A stretch of 9,477 nt of DNA from Bifidobacteriaceae bacterium. GTDB lineage: Bacteria > Actinomycetota > Actinomycetes > Actinomycetales > WQXJ01. The position numbers and the translations under genes are program-made. Positions 1-7,133 of the stretch are shown in pieces (positions within the stretch are counted from its first letter, which is position 1; each line of letters opens with the position of its first letter). Under the pieces are notes generated by a model. That model ran no database searches and was not told where the DNA came from. It saw nothing but the letters and a program-made list of their open reading frames with translations. Where the stretch lies: contig JAISBQ010000177.1 in the NCBI GenBank assembly GCA_031266115.1, forward strand, positions 1 through 9,477, in the 5' to 3' direction.

Positions 1-1886
1 TGGCCAATATCGCCAGCCAGACCGGCCAGGCCGACACCTGCGACCTCGGGGCGTGGATGGCACTCACGCCGATCGTCTCGGCGGCCCTCGGAGCCGCGCC
101 CCCGGAGGCCCCCGCCGAGACCGTCGCGCCCGTCGCCCTCGGTGCCGGGGCCACGATCGCCGCCGCCATCTCCTCGCTCGCCCCCCCACGGCGAGTCGGG
201 GTCGCGGCGGCGGACCCCGACGCCTATCCCGACGAGGTTCGCCGCGCACTCGCGGCAGGCACTCGACTCATCCTCGTCGACGCCGGAACCATCGGCGATG
301 TCTCGCTCGGTCAGATGGACCGGCGGATTGCCGATCTCGCGGGCGCCGCGGCGGACGCGGACGCCAGTGCCCGCGTTCTTGTGGTGTCGCTGTGTCACCC
401 GGTTCTCCGGCAGTTCGGCCTCGGAGCGATCATCGGTCCCGCCCGCCCCGGCACAGCCCTCGGCACCGGCGACACCGCCGAGTGGTCCATGATGACCTCC
501 CCCAGCACGCGCCACCGCGGGCTCATAACCTTGGCCGATCTCGCCGACATCGCCTTCCCCACACCGGCCCCCACCCACGCTAGGCGCGTCACCCAGCACC
601 TGGCGCCCGCCGGGGTGGCCTGGGCCGCTCCCCTCGCCGATGACGCCCGCCACGCACAGGCCGGGGCCGCCATCGTCCCGTGGGCTTTTCTCGCCACAGC
701 CGCCGCCATGACCCTGCTCTCGCTGCCTGTCGTCCTGTTCGCGCTGACTGGCCGGCGCCGCTTCCCCGTGGCCTGGCCGCGAAGCTGCCTCGCCGTCGCC
801 GCCACGGTGCCCGCCACATATCTGGCAAGTCTTGTCCCGTGGTGGCGGTCCGGACCGCCGGGCGGCTGGGCCTGCGGCCTGAGTTTTGCGGTCGTCACAT
901 GCACCACAGCGGCCCTCCTCACCGTCATCGCTCTGACCCTTGCGCGCCGACGGCGCCCCCTGGTGGCCGGGCGGGAAGCACACAGCCCCTTGGTGGCTGT
1001 GGCCTTCGTTGCGGCGGCGACCGTAGCCGTCATCGTCGTGGATGCCATGAGTTCCAGCTCGCTGGGGTGGGGAGCGCCCATGGGTCCAAACCCCGTGCAT
1101 GGGGGGCGGTTCTTCGGCATCCCCAACGTCGAGTTTGCCTATCTGACCGCCGCGGCCCTGACCCTCACGGCCGCCGTGGCCTCGGCGATGGTCCGGCGTG
1201 GGCACAGCAAAGAACCGGTGACAGGTACTCAGCAGGGCCATGGGCGCGGTCCAGCCGGCACGCTCCCGCGGGCGCCGTTCTGGTGGATCACAGCCGTGGT
1301 GGCGGTCGGGGTGACCGTGGTCGATGCCGCGCCGCAGTTCGGCGCCGACCTGGGCGGGAGCCTCGCGATCCTGCCGTCGTTCGCGGTGTTCACGCTGTGG
1401 GGTGCTCGTGTACGTCTGACCGTGTGGCGAGTCATCGCTGCCGGGGCGCTCGGTGTCGCCACCTTCGGTGCTGTCACGCTCGTCGACTGGCTGCGCGGTC
1501 CGGACCAGTGGACTCACGCGGGCGCCTTCGGCGAAGGGATGATGGAGGGCCGAGGAGGGGACGTCATCGTCCGCAAGGCCCTGTCCAGTCTGGCGATGTC
1601 CGCAACCGCTCTACCTGTGGCGATACCGCTAGTAATCCTGGGGATCTGGACGTGGCGGCGGATCCGCGCAACCCAGGACCTGGCGAGCTATCGGCGGACG
1701 ATGCCGCTGGCCGGGGCGTGCCTCGCGGGGCTGGCGACCTTGGTTGTGGTGGGCGCGGTGGTCAACGATTCCGGTATCCCCGGCACAGCCATGGGCCTCG
1801 GATTGGCGGCAATGCTGCTTTTCGCAGCCGCCGCGCCACCCCGGCCGCCGACGGCGGGCGAGGAGGCCCAGGGCGGGACCGCCTAA
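1..1886 (+). CDS. Polytopic actinobacterial membrane protein with N-terminal extracytoplasmic domain (5' partial)
   Basis: The reading frame is open from base 3 and ends at TAA 1884-1886. The true start lies left of the window, so the ATG at 57 is probably internal. Counting from that ATG, residues 1-200 are a soluble, Ala/Pro-rich domain. It holds a buried-strand motif (LILVDAGTIGD, 71-81), a second hydrophobic strand (VLVVSLCHP, 107-115) and a segment TSPSTRHRGLITLADLADI (147-165). These resemble, to me, the alkaline-phosphatase-like extracytoplasmic domain of a conserved actinobacterial membrane protein family. From about 204 to 592 there are roughly eleven hydrophobic segments. Conserved-looking loops are GGRFFGIPNVEFA (349-361), PQFGADLGGSLAILPSFAVF (426-445) and DWLRGPDQWTHAGAF (477-491). 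No enzymatic function can be assigned. It converges on a glycosyltransferase gene with overlapping stops, so a shared role in envelope glycan assembly is possible but inferred. Family recognition is from memory and moderate; membrane topology is well supported. Confidence 0.88.
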   Translation, partial: ANIASQTGQADTCDLGAWMALTPIVSAALGAAPPEAPAETVAPVALGAGATIAAAISSLAPPRRVGVAAADPDAYPDEVRRALAAGTRLILVDAGTIGDVSLGQMDRRIADLAGAAADADASARVLVVSLCHPVLRQFGLGAIIGPARPGTALGTGDTAEWSMMTSPSTRHRGLITLADLADIAFPTPAPTHARRVTQHLAPAGVAWAAPLADDARHAQAGAAIVPWAFLATAAAMTLLSLPVVLFALTGRRRFPVAWPRSCLAVAATVPATYLASLVPWWRSGPPGGWACGLSFAVVTCTTAALLTVIALTLARRRRPLVAGREAHSPLVAVAFVAAATVAVIVVDAMSSSSLGWGAPMGPNPVHGGRFFGIPNVEFAYLTAAALTLTAAVASAMVRRGHSKEPVTGTQQGHGRGPAGTLPRAPFWWITAVVAVGVTVVDAAPQFGADLGGSLAILPSFAVFTLWGARVRLTVWRVIAAGALGVATFGAVTLVDWLRGPDQWTHAGAFGEGMMEGRGGDVIVRKALSSLAMSATALPVAIPLVILGIWTWRRIRATQDLASYRRTMPLAGACLAGLATLVVVGAVVNDSGIPGTAMGLGLAAMLLFAAAAPPRPPTAGEEAQGGTA

Positions 1887-2677
1887 CGCCCGCTCCCTGT
1901 CTTCGGCTTGACGTTGGCCTTGCGCTTCGCCGCGCCGTGGGTGTCCTTGGTGGCGATCTTGACACCTCGGGCGCTCACCGCGAACAGCACATCACGGTAT
2001 TGGGCGGCACGGTGCATCCGCGAGCGCAGATCCCTTCCCGTGGCACGATGGCGCAGGTCACAGGGCACTTCTGCGACGTCATAACCCGCTCGTACCAGAT
2101 CGATGGTCATCGCGGTCTCCACGCCCCAGCCGTGAGCCAGCGGAGTGGCGGCCTCATAGGCGTCACGCGTCAGACAGCGAATGCCGGACAGCGGCGCCTT
2201 CGGCACCCATCCCGCGGCTCGGGCGATGGCGCGCCGAGCGAGGTTGACCACGAAGCCGCGGCCGGCAGCACCGGGCTGAGGCGGCAGGATCGCGATGGTG
2301 AGATCCGCATCGCCGGTCATAACGGGGGCGATGAGGGGCGCCGCGTTCGCCGCCGAATCGCCCAAGTCGGCATCGAGAAATAGCAGGTGACGAGCCGGAT
2401 CCTGCTCAGTGTCGCGCATGGCGACCACGGCGGCACCTGTCTCCATCGCCTCAGCCTTACCTCGATTGTGTGGATGGCGCACCACGACGGCACCCGCCTC
2501 GCGGGCGACCTGGCCGGTGGCGTCAGCGGACCCATCATCGACCACAAGCACCAGATCCACGGCGGGCAGCGCGGCCGTGGCACGAATAGTGGCCGCGATC
2601 CTCCCGGCTTCGTTCTTGGCGGGAATGATCACGGCCACGCGTTGCTGGGGGGCGGCGCGGCGCGCTCTGGGAGGCAC
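1883..2677 (-). CDS. Family 2 glycosyltransferase (dolichol-phosphate sugar synthase-like)
   Basis: 264 aa, GTG start at 2677. An in-frame TAG lies four codons upstream, so no earlier start exists. The GT-A fold signatures are in order: AVIIPAKNEAGRIAATI (15-31), VLVVDDGSADATG (43-55) for nucleotide binding, HNRGKAEAMETG (70-81), and LFLDADLGD (99-107) with the DAD metal-binding motif. SGIRCLTRDAYE (164-175) and GWGVETAMTIDLVRAGYDVA (183-202) match the acceptor-side region of polyprenyl-phosphate and glucosyl-phosphoglycerate-type enzymes. The family transfers a sugar from a nucleotide donor to a lipid phosphate or small acceptor; donor and acceptor cannot be told here. There is no C-terminal membrane segment; the tail (from about 240) is Lys/Arg-rich, which could favour membrane-surface association. 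Its stop overlaps the convergent membrane-protein gene. The upstream minus-strand gene ends 86 bp before it, so cotranscription is possible. The ribosome-binding site is weak. Confidence 0.92.
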   Translation of the reverse strand: MPPRARRAAPQQRVAVIIPAKNEAGRIAATIRATAALPAVDLVLVVDDGSADATGQVAREAGAVVVRHPHNRGKAEAMETGAAVVAMRDTEQDPARHLLFLDADLGDSAANAAPLIAPVMTGDADLTIAILPPQPGAAGRGFVVNLARRAIARAAGWVPKAPLSGIRCLTRDAYEAATPLAHGWGVETAMTIDLVRAGYDVAEVPCDLRHRATGRDLRSRMHRAAQYRDVLFAVSARGVKIATKDTHGAAKRKANVKPKTGSGR

Positions 2678-2763
2678 GAAACAAGCCTAGACGCTACGGC
2701 GACCCGACTTTGCGCACCCGAGCCGGATCGCCACCACGGCGAATCGAGACAACGAGGCGCCTG

Positions 2764-3588
2764 CTAGCGCAATGTGACCGAACGGGCGACCAGGCCGGCG
2801 CGGGCACGGCGCTCCACCACGGTCAACTCGCTAGGGTTCGCGAGCGCCTCGTCAAGGCGCTTCATGAAGATGCCGAGCGGCTCCGTCAGATCGGCGGCCT
2901 CAGTTCCGCGAGGCAGCTCCCACACGGGCATGATCAGCCCATGTGCGCGGAACGCGCCGGCATACTTGCCCCCTTCGACCACGGCAGCCTGACGGATGGC
3001 TTGCAGGCGAGCCAGGGCGTCCAGAAGGTCCGGCTCAGGAACGCCAAGCGCCCATCGCAGGAACGGGCGGCCCGCGAGCGATGTCCAATAGGCGCTGGCA
3101 ACCTCAGGGACCGCGGCTGTGGGGTCGATCACTGTCGATGCCTCATCGATCGTCGCCGCCATGTCCTCGTCGCTCGGGTCGAGGTCCGCCCAGTACTCGA
3201 ACCCGGAGTGGACCGTCACAATGAACGGCTCGTCGAGGTCCAACAGGTCCTGCAGGCGCGGGCTTGCCTTGTCCGGTTCGATCGCGGTGACAGGCTTGCC
3301 CGGATCTACCGCCAGTGCCAACTCCAACGCCTGACCCAGATCCATCCCCGGATCAGCGGAAGAGAAGGTGGATTGCAACGCGAGCACAGGCGTCCCATCG
3401 GCGCGTTTCCACCCGGGTCGCAGGTCAGGCAGCAGCGTGGCCACCTCAACGGCTTCGCCGCCGTGTGCGTCTGTCAACCGGGCGGTCGCTGTGGCGGCGG
3501 GGACCAAGCCACGCAACGCCACCCAGTCGGCTTCGTTCGGCAGGCCCGCGAAGGGACGGACGGAATAGTCCAGAACGGTGTCAACCAT
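2764..3588 (-). CDS. DUF5926 family protein
   Basis: Protein of 274 aa if started at ATG 3588. Key matches to the actinobacterial DUF5926 family are RPFAGLPNEADWVALRGLVP followed by AATATARL near the N-terminus, the middle LQDLLDLDEPFIVTVHSGFE and YWADLD, the segment LRWALGVPEPDLLDALARLQ, and the C-terminal PVWELPRGTEAADL and ERRARAGLVARSVTLR. The biochemical role of the family is unknown. Some members carry an N-terminal SEC-C-type Cys motif and are misannotated as SecA; this one has no cysteine there. The start is uncertain: in-frame ATG 3657 and GTG 3684 would add 23 or 32 residues. None of the three has a strong Shine-Dalgarno sequence, and the added residues look unlike the conserved body. 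I chose 3588 because the conserved block begins about ten residues later. The glycosyltransferase gene follows after 86 bp on the same strand. Confidence 0.78.
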   Translation of the reverse strand: MVDTVLDYSVRPFAGLPNEADWVALRGLVPAATATARLTDAHGGEAVEVATLLPDLRPGWKRADGTPVLALQSTFSSADPGMDLGQALELALAVDPGKPVTAIEPDKASPRLQDLLDLDEPFIVTVHSGFEYWADLDPSDEDMAATIDEASTVIDPTAAVPEVASAYWTSLAGRPFLRWALGVPEPDLLDALARLQAIRQAAVVEGGKYAGAFRAHGLIMPVWELPRGTEAADLTEPLGIFMKRLDEALANPSELTVVERRARAGLVARSVTLR

Positions 3589-3787
3589 GCGGCCAAGCCT
3601 ATGGGGTTTGGCGCCCGCGCGATGACGCGGACGAAGCCATGGGACCGTGTGGCGCATCTCACCGGAGAACCTCGTGTGGTACACGCCACTCGCCGCGACG
3701 GAATCCCGGCCTCACTCGCTTCGTCGGTAGCTGGTACCGGGGCGCGTCGACGCGGCGTGCCCACCGCCCGCCAAGTGAGGATTCCTG
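3589..3787. promoter_or_regulatory. Divergent intergenic region between DUF5926 gene and first RCC1 gene
   Basis: The flanking genes point away from each other, so promoters for both must lie here or, for the left gene, slightly inside if a longer start is used. I could not pick a convincing -35/-10 pair. The only clear elements are the Shine-Dalgarno sequence next to the RCC1 gene and a short GGTACC palindrome near 3733-3738 with no assigned role. Function is inferred from gene orientation only. Confidence 0.4.
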
Positions 3788-6055
3788 ATGTCTTTCACTA
3801 CGTTTGTTGCTCCTGTGTGTGCGTTGGGAGTCGCTGTCATGGGAATAACAACGGCTCACTCCCTCACCGCCCAAGATGAGCCCACAACGCCTTCCCCATC
3901 ACAGATATTGTCCCTCAGCGATTCCCACACCGCTGTCATCGACAAAGACGGCCGGATATGGTCGTGGGGAGACGGAAGCGAAGGCCGGTTGGGTGCACCG
4001 GTCACTCCCGGCCGGACGGCCACCCCCGTCCAAGCAGGAGACCTGACACGCGTGATATCAGTCAGCGCCACCAACACCCACACGGTCGCCGCTACCGCCG
4101 ACGGACACGTATGGACCTGGGGACTCAACACGGACAGACTCCTGGGCACCGGGGTCGAGGCATCCACATCCTATTCGACCACCCCGATCCGGATACCAGA
4201 GCTCACAGATGCAGTCAGCGTGACAGCAAGCGACCGCGTCTCATACGCCGTCACCGCATCGGGATCGGCCTATGCCTGGGGATCCAACCAATTGCATCTC
4301 CTGGGCAACGGCGGCACCGAGGGCTCCGCAACCCCAGTCCTCGTGGAAGGCCCCACCGATGTCATCGCCCTCGCCGCGTCATACCAACACACCCTCGCTC
4401 TGACGGCCGATGGAGACGTGTGGGCGTGGGGAACCAACACCAACGGTGAACTCGGCACCACGACAACACAAGACGTGACGCTCCCCACGCGAATCGAGAA
4501 CATCCCCCCCATGAAAGCGATCGCCGCGGGCGAAGGTTTCTCCCTGACAGTCGATACCGCGGGCACACCCTGGGCCTGGGGATGGGGAATGGGCCGGATA
4601 CTCCACCACCCAGACCTCGACCCGATGTCACTAGAACCAACCCGCATACCCGGCCTATCAAGCATCACCCAGGTTGCTGCCACCGACTTCGCACTCGCCC
4701 TCACTACTGCCGGCGACATATGGACCTGGGGAGAAGGGGGCTCCGGACAACTCGGACACTCCAATCCCAATTCGATCACCACACCAACGCACGTTGACCT
4801 CCCCGAACCCATCGTCACCGCCGCCATCTCCAACCATCACACCGCCGCACTGGCAACCACCGGCACACTCTACACATGGGGAGACAATTCCTCCTACCAA
4901 CTGGGTGACACGTCCTCGGTACGCCACACGCGTCCCGGACAGGTGCAGGGAATCCGTAGCGTAGTCTCTGTCGGCGCAGGTGCCGTCAATACCATCGCCC
5001 TGACCAGCGACGCCGATGTGTGGGCCTGGGGCGACAATACGGTGGGACAGTTGGGCAATGACACCATCACGTCCTCGGCACTTCCAATGCGGGTTAGAGG
5101 ATTGGATGGCATCGCGATCAACGCCGTGGATATCGGCAATTCCCATGCGCTGGCCGTGACCCAATCGGGGGACGTGTACGGATGGGGAAGCAATCTCTAC
5201 GGACAGCTCGGTCTGTCACTCGATACGCCTCGAACGCTCCCGACGCGAATCTCTTCCGTCCCCGAGAAGGCCATCCGGGCCGTCGCCGCGTACGATAATT
5301 CCGCAGTCGTGACCGAATCGGGGGAATTGTGGGTGTGGGGGCGCAATGATGGCGGCCAATTGGCCAATGGCAGTCTCGGGCCCTCTGAATTCTCGAATAC
5401 TCCGACACGGATCGCTGGGCTCCCTCCCATCCGAGACATCGCCATTGGCCTGAAACATATGGCAGCAGTTACGCGAGCCGGAGAGCTATGGACATGGGGC
5501 GACAACAGCGTCGGTCAATTGGCCATCGGGACGTCAGTGGATAACGCACTGTCTCCGGTTCGACACAGTTTCTACAACGTTCAGGTAGCGTCGATCTCAT
5601 GCGGGGCCCATCAAACATTCTTTGTCCTGGAACCCAGCGGATTGCTCTTGTCTTCGGGTTTGGGGAATTCAGGCGAATTGGGTTCGGGGTACCGTGGGAT
5701 TGCGTACTCTCCTGGTACCGTGGGCGACCTGCCCGGACATGGCACGATCTATTCTGGCTACGCGTTTTCGGTGTACGGGATGGACCCCCTCGGCACACTG
5801 ACGTGGGGGCGGGCCGACATGGGCCAATTGGGTAACGGGTCGCTGACAGACTCGACAAGGCCGGTCGCGTCGTTGATGGCCTCCGCGGCGTTCGCTGCCG
5901 CGGGCGGTGAGCATGCGGCGGCGGTGGGCAGCGCCGATGGAGAGTTGTACACGTGGGGCGCCAATCAGTACGGCCAACTCGGATACGCGTCATCGTCGTG
6001 GATTCCCGTGCCGCGTGTCGGTGGGTTGGACCTGGGGACGTTCACCTTGCCCCCG
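3755..6055 (+). repeat. Tandem gene duplication, copy A
   Basis: This span covers the leader, signal peptide and 14 blades of the first RCC1 gene. It is homologous, in the same order and orientation, to 7105-9392. The match includes the ribosome-binding sequence. Boundaries are approximate because similarity fades into the low-complexity stalk. Confidence 0.8.
3775..3781 (+). promoter_or_regulatory. Ribosome-binding site of first RCC1 gene
   Basis: GTGAGGA lies six bases before ATG 3788. The TGA inside it is in frame with the gene, so translation cannot begin further upstream. This fixes the ATG as the start. The same sequence at the same spacing precedes the second RCC1 gene. Confidence 0.85.
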
Positions 6056-7048
6056 CCGTATCCTCCGCCCACCGAGGATCCAACCACCCCGCCGACCACC
6101 GACCCGACCGAAGACCCAACGGACGACCCGACCGAAGACCCCACCGAAGACCCCACCGAGGATCCGACGGACAACCCGACCACGGGCCCGACCGGAGACC
6201 CGACCACGGGGCCGTCTGGAGGACCGACCACCGGCCCCACCGGGGAGCCGGGTATTCCCCCCACTGGAGGGCCAACGGGGAACCCGACCAACGACCCGTC
6301 GGGCGGCTCAGGTCCGAGCAATCCTCCTGGCCGTGAACCCGTCTCGGGCCCCGGCGGCCACCAGCAGGCGCCGCCTCCCGATGGACACCCAACCCCTCCG
6401 CCCGGCGATGTGACCACGCCACCGGCACCCGCCACGCCAGGGATCTCGCGGTTTGCCACATCGTTCACCACGGTCGTCATCCGGCCTGGGCGTACCGTCA
6501 GGATTCCGGTGGTGAGCTATCCCACGGCCGGGTCCCCGCGAGGTGCGGCGCCTCGGAATGCCGTGCGCGTGACCTGGACATCCTCGGCACCCAAGACGGC
6601 CACAGTCACCGGCGCCACCACCACGACAAGCCGGAAGAACAAGGCCGGCGTCTGGTCGTGGACACCGGGCACAGTCAAGAACATCGCGATACGCGCCACC
6701 AAGATCGGGACCAGCAAGATCGTCCTGCGATCGGCGGGCGCACGCGCTATCACATTGCGGGTACGAGTGGTCAGGCTCGCCGAATATCGTGGCATCAAGA
6801 CCCTCGCGATCCGCGCCGCGGGGGGCAAGACCGTCCCCTCGCGCCTGAAGCCTGGGGCCGCCATGTGGCTCAAAGCCATACCCCATCCATTCGGTGCGGC
6901 GCGCGTCAAAGCAGTCTGGACATCGTCGAACCCGAGCGTCGCACGCATCGACCGCGCCGGGCGACTCACCGCTATCGGCCACGGCAAGACCACCATCCGC
7001 TGCCGCGTCCGCGGTATGACCACCAAGACCACCGTCACCGTCAGGTGA
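3788..7048 (+). CDS. Secreted 14-blade RCC1-repeat protein with Pro/Thr stalk and two Ig-like domains
   Basis: 1086 aa. Residues 1-25 are a hydrophobic signal peptide, probably cut after AHS or LTA, though its n-region has no Lys/Arg. Residues about 36-750 hold 14 RCC1 repeats at about 50-residue spacing. Each centres on a WxWG-type core followed by a G-QLG turn; cores lie near 57, 109, 162, 212, 262, 312, 362, 412, 464, 515, 568, 620, 671 and 721. Fourteen units suggest two seven-bladed beta-propellers. Blade 5 has WGWGMGRIL in place of the normal turn, and blade 12 has lost its aromatic-Trp-Gly core (LLLSSGLGNSGELG). Residues about 755-885 are a Pro/Thr/Asp/Glu then Gly/Pro-rich stalk. Residues 886-995 and 996-1086 are two BIG2-type Ig-like domains, recognisable by VTWTSSAPKTATV and VWTSSNPSVARIDRAGRLTA. 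The C-terminus is Lys/Arg-rich with no LPXTG anchor or membrane segment. The protein is probably exported or loosely wall-associated; a binding or adhesive role is inferred, with no enzymatic motif seen. A near-identical layout follows 85 bp downstream. Confidence 0.95.
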   Translation: MSFTTFVAPVCALGVAVMGITTAHSLTAQDEPTTPSPSQILSLSDSHTAVIDKDGRIWSWGDGSEGRLGAPVTPGRTATPVQAGDLTRVISVSATNTHTVAATADGHVWTWGLNTDRLLGTGVEASTSYSTTPIRIPELTDAVSVTASDRVSYAVTASGSAYAWGSNQLHLLGNGGTEGSATPVLVEGPTDVIALAASYQHTLALTADGDVWAWGTNTNGELGTTTTQDVTLPTRIENIPPMKAIAAGEGFSLTVDTAGTPWAWGWGMGRILHHPDLDPMSLEPTRIPGLSSITQVAATDFALALTTAGDIWTWGEGGSGQLGHSNPNSITTPTHVDLPEPIVTAAISNHHTAALATTGTLYTWGDNSSYQLGDTSSVRHTRPGQVQGIRSVVSVGAGAVNTIALTSDADVWAWGDNTVGQLGNDTITSSALPMRVRGLDGIAINAVDIGNSHALAVTQSGDVYGWGSNLYGQLGLSLDTPRTLPTRISSVPEKAIRAVAAYDNSAVVTESGELWVWGRNDGGQLANGSLGPSEFSNTPTRIAGLPPIRDIAIGLKHMAAVTRAGELWTWGDNSVGQLAIGTSVDNALSPVRHSFYNVQVASISCGAHQTFFVLEPSGLLLSSGLGNSGELGSGYRGIAYSPGTVGDLPGHGTIYSGYAFSVYGMDPLGTLTWGRADMGQLGNGSLTDSTRPVASLMASAAFAAAGGEHAAAVGSADGELYTWGANQYGQLGYASSSWIPVPRVGGLDLGTFTLPPPYPPPTEDPTTPPTTDPTEDPTDDPTEDPTEDPTEDPTDNPTTGPTGDPTTGPSGGPTTGPTGEPGIPPTGGPTGNPTNDPSGGSGPSNPPGREPVSGPGGHQQAPPPDGHPTPPPGDVTTPPAPATPGISRFATSFTTVVIRPGRTVRIPVVSYPTAGSPRGAAPRNAVRVTWTSSAPKTATVTGATTTTSRKNKAGVWSWTPGTVKNIAIRATKIGTSKIVLRSAGARAITLRVRVVRLAEYRGIKTLAIRAAGGKTVPSRLKPGAAMWLKAIPHPFGAARVKAVWTSSNPSVARIDRAGRLTAIGHGKTTIRCRVRGMTTKTTVTVR
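6068..6250 (+). repeat. Low-complexity 12-nt-type repeats coding PTED/PTGD stalk
   Basis: Within the first RCC1 gene, units such as GACCCCACCGAA recur in tandem and encode Pro-Thr-Glu-Asp, then Pro-Thr-Gly-Asp/Pro variants. The run links the propellers to the Ig-like domains. It is the kind of sequence that changes length by slippage or recombination. The opposite strand is also open here, but only as a Gly-Ser-Val shadow. Confidence 0.9.
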
Positions 7049-7133
7049 CCGAACCCATACTCAGCGCCCCGCATCCACCATCCCTGCCGCATCGCACTGA
7101 ATTCGCGTGCCGCCCATCATGTGAGGAACCCTG
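7049..7133 (+). other. Short spacer between the two RCC1 genes
   Basis: This 85-bp gap shows no GC hairpin with a T-run and no clear promoter, so the two RCC1 genes are probably cotranscribed. Its last 29 bases or so (from GCGTGC at 7105) resemble the leader of the first gene (from 3755), allowing a four-base gap. Cotranscription is inference. Confidence 0.5.

Noticed and set aside
680..2383. Long plus-strand open frame across the membrane-protein and glycosyltransferase genes
   Set aside because: It is Arg/Gly/His-rich with no recognisable motif, overlaps two well-supported genes in other frames, and is the expected by-product of high GC.
2726..2745. Small inverted repeat between the DUF5926 and glycosyltransferase genes as a terminator
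   Set aside because: The stem is seven pairs with a bulge and there is no T-run on either strand, so it is probably chance in GC-rich DNA.
3788..3830. Cys 11 in the signal peptide as a lipoprotein attachment site
   Set aside because: The preceding residues APV do not form a lipobox, and the Cys lies inside the hydrophobic core rather than at its end.
2710..3879. Plus-strand open frame of 389 codons opposite the DUF5926 gene
   Set aside because: The minus-strand frame has clear family motifs; this one is Arg-rich and runs into the RCC1 gene in another frame.
5591..5610. Conserved Cys-Gly in blade 11/12 of both paralogs as a special site
   Set aside because: A CG followed by a His a few residues later is a common part of the ordinary RCC1 repeat, so it is likely ancestral rather than functional.
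6068..6250. Regular short repeats that might suggest a CRISPR array
   Set aside because: Units are about 12 nt, in frame, without unique spacers, and encode a typical Pro/Thr stalk.
5965..6480. Minus-strand open frame with repeated Gly-Ser-Val
   Set aside because: It is the mirror of the Pro/Thr/Asp stalk repeats of the RCC1 gene and has no independent support.
6985..7048. Possible C-terminal sorting signal in the first RCC1 protein
   Set aside because: There is no LPXTG-like motif, hydrophobic segment or matching tail; the protein ends in a BIG2 strand (TTVTVR).
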